This document shows positions 60,433-64,000 of a DNA stretch of 64,000 bases, in pieces (position 1 is the stretch's first letter; each line of letters opens with the position of its first letter). A model generated the notes under the pieces. That model was not told the DNA's origin. It searched no databases and saw only the letters and a list, made by a program, of their open reading frames with translations. The stretch lies in NCBI GenBank assembly GCA_900539465.1, contig UQCF01000011.1, positions 1 through 64,000 on the forward strand, written 5' to 3'. Source of the stretch: an uncultured Ruminococcus sp. Lineage in GTDB: Bacteria > Bacillota > Clostridia > Oscillospirales > Acutalibacteraceae. The position numbers and the translations under genes were made by a program.

Positions 60433-62156
60433 TATTCAACACCGATAAAGCCTTTCATGCATTTGCTGATTTCATCGGTAAGCCTCTGCGCATCTTCACG
60501 GTCTTTGCCGACTGCGGTTACATAAACCTTAATCTTAGGCTCTGTGCCTGAGGGACGGATTATTGCCGAGTTGCCGCCCGGCAGCGAGAATGCGAGCACG
60601 TTTGACTTGGGCAGAGTAATTTTCTCCTGAGCGCCGCTCTTTGTGTCGGTCGAAACGCCGGTGAGATAATCGCTGACCTTTGTTACCTCAAGGCCCGCAA
60701 TCTCTTTGGGCGGGTTTGCACGCAGAGAGGACATAATATTTTTCATTTTATCCATACCCTCTGCGCCGGCAAAAGCAAAGTTCAAAAGAGTATTCAGATA
60801 CATGCCGTATTTCTTGTAAATATCCTGCATTACGCGATAGAGGTTTTTGCCCTCTTTCTCTTTGTAGTAAGCAGCCATTTCACAAACGAGAGAAGCGCCG
60901 TTCACGGCATCCTTATCGCGTGCGTGAATACCCGTGAGGTAGCCGTAGCTCTCCTCCATACCGAGGACGAAATTATCGGCCTCGCCCTTGCTCTCAAGCT
61001 CTGTTACAAGCTCGCCTATATACTTAAAGCCCGTGAGAAGATTGTATATTTTGCAGTTATAATCTTTTGCAACTTTTTCTATAAGGTTTGTGGTAACAAT
61101 CGTTTTGATTATTGCCGGGTCTTTGGGCAGAGTGCCCTGCTCTTTTCTGCAAGAGAGAAGATACTGCGAGAGCATAACGCCGACTTCGTTGCCTGTCATG
61201 AGCTTATACTCGCCGCCGTCGTTAACCGCAATGCCTACGCGGTCACAATCGGGGTCGGTTGCAAGCAAAAGGTCGCCGCCGATTTCTTCCGCAAGCTTAA
61301 TCGCCTCTTCAAAAGCCTGGCGGATTTCGGGGTTCGGGTACGGGCAGGTCGGGAAGTGACCGTCGGGATTTTCCTGTGAGGGGACTACCGTAACATCTTT
61401 AAAGCCCATTCTTGAAAGTACGGTGCGAACGGGCTTGTTGCCTGTGCCGTTAAGGGGAGTGTAGATAATTTTAAGGTCGCTCTTTTTGCTGACCTCGGGG
61501 TTTATGCACTCGCCGAGAACAGCTTTGTAAAACTCCTCATAAACGTCATTGCCGATATACTCTATCATGCCGTTTTTGATACCCTCGTCAAACGCGAGCT
61601 TTTTAACGCCCGTGAACATATCAACCTTTTGAATGTAGCCGTATGTTTTTGCCGCGCCCTCGTCGGTCATCTGATAGCCGTGGGGATCGTAGCACTTAAA
61701 GCCGTTATACTGCGAGGGGTTGTGGCTTGCGGTTATAACAATACCCGAACTGCACAAGAAATGTCTGACTGCAAAAGAGAGCATCGGTGTGGGAACAAGC
61801 TCGGGATAAAAATAAACTTTTATTCCGTTGCCTGCAAGAACCTCTGCCGCGCCTTTTGCAAAAACATCAGAGTTTATGCGCGAATCGTGAGCTATTGCAA
61901 CGCTCGGCGAGTCAAACTCCGCGTTGAGATAATCGGCGAGACCCTGTGTTGCCTGGTTGACGGTAAAGACATTCATTCTGTTTGTGCCTGCGCCGATAAC
62001 TCCGCGCAGTCCGCCTGTGCCGAACTCAAGATTTTTGTAGAAGCGGTCAAGAATTTCATCATCTTTGCCCTCGACCGATACAAGCTCGTCATAAATCTCT
62101 TTTTCATCTTTGGTGTTATTGAGCCAAAGAGAATAAAGTTCTTTGATATTGTTCAT
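60432..62156 (-). CDS. pgm: Phosphoglucomutase/phosphomannomutase family enzyme
   Basis: 574 residues from the ATG at 62156 (AAAGGTGGC upstream). It interconverts hexose 1- and 6-phosphates. The phosphoserine loop is TASHNPSQYNGFK (Ser144), the metal loop LLATDPDCDRVGIAV, the sugar loop MEESYGYLTG and the phosphate-binding end RPSGTEPKIKVYVTA. Length matches PgcA-type phosphoglucomutases that feed cell-wall and glycogen synthesis. The 30-residue peptide is coupled to its stop codon. Confidence 0.94.
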   Translation of the reverse strand: MNNIKELYSLWLNNTKDEKEIYDELVSVEGKDDEILDRFYKNLEFGTGGLRGVIGAGTNRMNVFTVNQATQGLADYLNAEFDSPSVAIAHDSRINSDVFAKGAAEVLAGNGIKVYFYPELVPTPMLSFAVRHFLCSSGIVITASHNPSQYNGFKCYDPHGYQMTDEGAAKTYGYIQKVDMFTGVKKLAFDEGIKNGMIEYIGNDVYEEFYKAVLGECINPEVSKKSDLKIIYTPLNGTGNKPVRTVLSRMGFKDVTVVPSQENPDGHFPTCPYPNPEIRQAFEEAIKLAEEIGGDLLLATDPDCDRVGIAVNDGGEYKLMTGNEVGVMLSQYLLSCRKEQGTLPKDPAIIKTIVTTNLIEKVAKDYNCKIYNLLTGFKYIGELVTELESKGEADNFVLGMEESYGYLTGIHARDKDAVNGASLVCEMAAYYKEKEGKNLYRVMQDIYKKYGMYLNTLLNFAFAGAEGMDKMKNIMSSLRANPPKEIAGLEVTKVSDYLTGVSTDTKSGAQEKITLPKSNVLAFSLPGGNSAIIRPSGTEPKIKVYVTAVGKDREDAQRLTDEISKCMKGFIGVE

Positions 62157-62188
62157 AAATATGCCACCTTTATAAAAATTTGCTTTGT

Positions 62189-62827
62189 TTATTTCTTTTT
62201 GCACTTGACCTTATTTTTTGTGAACGCAGTCACAAACATACCCGTCAGCGCACCGGCAGAGCCGAGAATCAGATCTACCATTGTATCTATAAGCCCCGAC
62301 TCACTGTTATATGCCGAGTTTTGCAGGTTAAGACCATAGAGCTTATCCATGGTAAACTCATAATATTCCCACGCGATTGTTATGGTAACCGCAAAACACA
62401 GCGCAAAAAGCGATGCGAGCGCCGGGCTTATTTTTTTATCTTTAGGCTGTTTTGACTGTATCACAACAGCCAGTTCATAGCCGCCTGCCGCCGCAATAAA
62501 CCCTGCAAAAAAGTGCTCGGGTACATCAATATAATCAAAGCTTGTGAACTTATTGACCGTGGTACCCACCACAACGCCGAATGCTATGAAGCAGTTGAGA
62601 TAGGTCATTATCGAATACGGCACTTTTGTTATAAAGCTTTTGCCGCCGAAAAGCTGAAACATATCCCACAAATGGGTAAAGATTATTGCGAATATCGCTT
62701 CAAGAAATTCTGTTGTATATCCGAGAAACAGCAGGACCGTTCCCCAAATAAAAAGCGCAGCTCTGCATACCCACCATGTCACCTGATGCGAAGCCGGAAT
62801 TGTCTGTATTCGGTTTAGCTTTTTCAT
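62189..62827 (-). CDS. Membrane protein, DUF2238/YjdF-like
   Basis: 212 residues, about six hydrophobic segments. The family pattern is HFFAGFIAAAGGYELAVVIQ followed by WEYYEFTMDKLYG and SGLIDTMVDLILGSAGALTG, with conserved His, Trp-Glu and Asp residues facing the membrane. YjdF/DUF2238 proteins have no established function. It is 32 bases before pgm, so the two may be co-transcribed. Confidence 0.75.
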   Translation of the reverse strand: MKKLNRIQTIPASHQVTWWVCRAALFIWGTVLLFLGYTTEFLEAIFAIIFTHLWDMFQLFGGKSFITKVPYSIMTYLNCFIAFGVVVGTTVNKFTSFDYIDVPEHFFAGFIAAAGGYELAVVIQSKQPKDKKISPALASLFALCFAVTITIAWEYYEFTMDKLYGLNLQNSAYNSESGLIDTMVDLILGSAGALTGMFVTAFTKNKVKCKKK

Positions 62828-62854
62828 TAAATGCAGACCACCTTAAATATTTGT

Positions 62855-64000
62855 TTATTGTTCTTTGCTTTTTGCCTGAGCCTTTTCTTCCGCCTCGTCC
62901 TCGGCTTCGACCTCTGCCTTAACCTCGGCGTCGGATTCAATCTTATTGTTCCAAAGATGAAGAACACCCTCGTCATTAAGACGTTTGACCATTATAAGAA
63001 TTATCGGCAAAAGGAAAAGTCCGATAAATCCGAAAAGCTGAGTGCCGATATACATTGCCGCAATGGTGAGAACCGGGGGCAATCCGAGCTTGTCGGCAAC
63101 GAGCTTCGGCTCAATAAACTGGCGCAGAACCGTGATTATCACATAGAGAATGAGCAAGCCTATGCCGAGCGAAATTTTGCCTGTGATGAGGCTGTAAATT
63201 GCCCACGGAATAAGCACCGTACCTGTGCCGAGAACAGGGATAATATCAATTATACACGTCAGTATGGATATGGGAATAATATATCCGCTTGTGTAGATGT
63301 TTGCAAATTTCATTATATAAAGGCCGATTGCAACCTCCGAAAAGGTTATAAACATTATTGTGCCGTATGCCTTTATAAGACCGCGAAGGGTTGAGAAAAG
63401 AAGGTGCTTGCTCTTTGAGAGCGCAACTCTGCTGCGAGGTTTGAGCTGACTTTTTAAAAAGCCCACAAGTCTGTCATAATCCGAAGCCATGAAGCAGGAG
63501 GATACAACGGTTATAAGAGAAGCTATCATTATTGACGGAATTTCTTTTACTACGTTCCACACTCCGCCGCCGATGGGTGAAATCAAAGATTTAAAGTTAA
63601 ATGTTTCGCTGTCCGAGGCAGATTTTACCAAAACGCTTGCCGCCTCGCCCGCTGTCAGCTCTTTAAATCGCTCCGTACCGTCTGCTATCGAAGATGCCAG
63701 CTTATGCTCCAGAGTATCCGGCAAAAAGGCAATGACCTTTAACAGCCAGTTTTCTATATTCTCAACAAAGGTCGGGAAGTCGTTTATTTTTTCTGTTAAA
63801 AACGAGACAAAATCGCTTATGCTTGTGACGATTTTAGCACCGAGGAGCGAAACAAGCCCCGCTAAAATCAAATAGACGAGCATGACAAAAGCCGTTGAAA
63901 TAATTTTTTTGCCTTTTCCGATTTTTTTATAGCACCTGTTAGTCGGCTTTTGAACTATCATCGCTATAAAAAACGCTATAATAAACGGAAAAACTGCGCC
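62855..64000 (-). CDS. AI-2E family transporter, N-terminus beyond the window
   Basis: At least 381 residues; the frame stays open to the right edge (preceding residues PFIIAFFIAM), so the real start is outside. Family features are a long amphipathic loop (about 60-180 in the visible part), then TM segments with VGLYIMKFANIY-like pattern, ILTCIIDIIPVLGTGTVLIP and LRQFIEPKLVADKLGLPPVL. The tail is Glu/Ala/Lys-rich (VKAEVEAEDEAEEKAQAKSK). These permeases export varied solutes; an AI-2 role should not be assumed. Confidence 0.88.
   Translation of the reverse strand, partial: GAVFPFIIAFFIAMIVQKPTNRCYKKIGKGKKIISTAFVMLVYLILAGLVSLLGAKIVTSISDFVSFLTEKINDFPTFVENIENWLLKVIAFLPDTLEHKLASSIADGTERFKELTAGEAASVLVKSASDSETFNFKSLISPIGGGVWNVVKEIPSIMIASLITVVSSCFMASDYDRLVGFLKSQLKPRSRVALSKSKHLLFSTLRGLIKAYGTIMFITFSEVAIGLYIMKFANIYTSGYIIPISILTCIIDIIPVLGTGTVLIPWAIYSLITGKISLGIGLLILYVIITVLRQFIEPKLVADKLGLPPVLTIAAMYIGTQLFGFIGLFLLPIILIMVKRLNDEGVLHLWNNKIESDAEVKAEVEAEDEAEEKAQAKSKEQ

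Overview
The window looks like chromosomal DNA of a gut-type member of the Clostridia, most like the Oscillospiraceae/Ruminococcaceae. The reasons are a SpoIIE-type sporulation phosphatase, a choloylglycine (bile salt) hydrolase, secreted proteins with clostridial-style repeats, the clostridial GlpA-like/GlpB-like/DUF1667 triad, and house-keeping operons in Firmicutes order. Genus cannot be fixed from the sequence alone. No rRNA, CRISPR array, phage or intact transposase is visible.

Layout. 1-8.5 kb is accessory: a partial secreted DUF6273-type protein; two inverted copies of a dispersed repeat (about 1.6 and 7.4 kb) bracketing small metabolic genes; a frameshifted AraC/GyrI regulator; an EamA-MATE pair; a divergent SLOG/XRE pair with palindromes between them; and a flavodoxin-like gene remnant that keeps its MerR-style promoter. 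8.6-16 kb holds two tRNA-Ser genes, a sodium:neurotransmitter symporter, a bile salt hydrolase, the GlpA/GlpB/DUF1667 oxidoreductase operon and two envelope proteins. 16-26.7 kb is one long plus-strand run: unknown gene-gyrB-gyrA-mgsA-unknown-hisS-acyltransferase-aspS. 26.8-31.6 kb is a divergent pair of exported proteins (a repeat-rich lipoprotein and a papain-like protease), followed by a 209-bp element with 19-bp terminal inverted repeats and tRNA-Gly.

32-55.7 kb is almost entirely minus strand and core: rsmD-coaD-coiled-coil protein; uvrC; HPr; ylxM-ffh-rpsP-khpA-rimM-trmD; a TrmH-family methyltransferase-dprA-topA-trmFO-rnc-radical SAM-smc; infC-rpmI-rplT behind an attenuator; and an 870-residue membrane protein next to rlmB. 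55.8-64 kb holds spoIIE, a secreted protein with three PPC-like domains and YGWWYV repeats, a phosphohexomutase with a coupled 30-residue membrane peptide, a YjdF/DUF2238-like protein and a partial AI-2E-family permease.

The most unusual object is the 870-residue protein at 52.3-54.9 kb. It keeps the membrane and P/N-domain order of a P1B-type ATPase, but its signature motifs (CPC, DKTGT, HP, TGD, GDGxND) are all altered and its N-terminus is a long acidic disordered region. It is best read as a pseudo-P-type ATPase of unknown role. Other points of interest are the three-copy hairpin family found only at 3'-ends facing other 3'-ends, the MITE-like element, the infC ATC start codon behind an attenuator, Ala at the quinolone-determining position of GyrA, and the pgm-coupled micropeptide.
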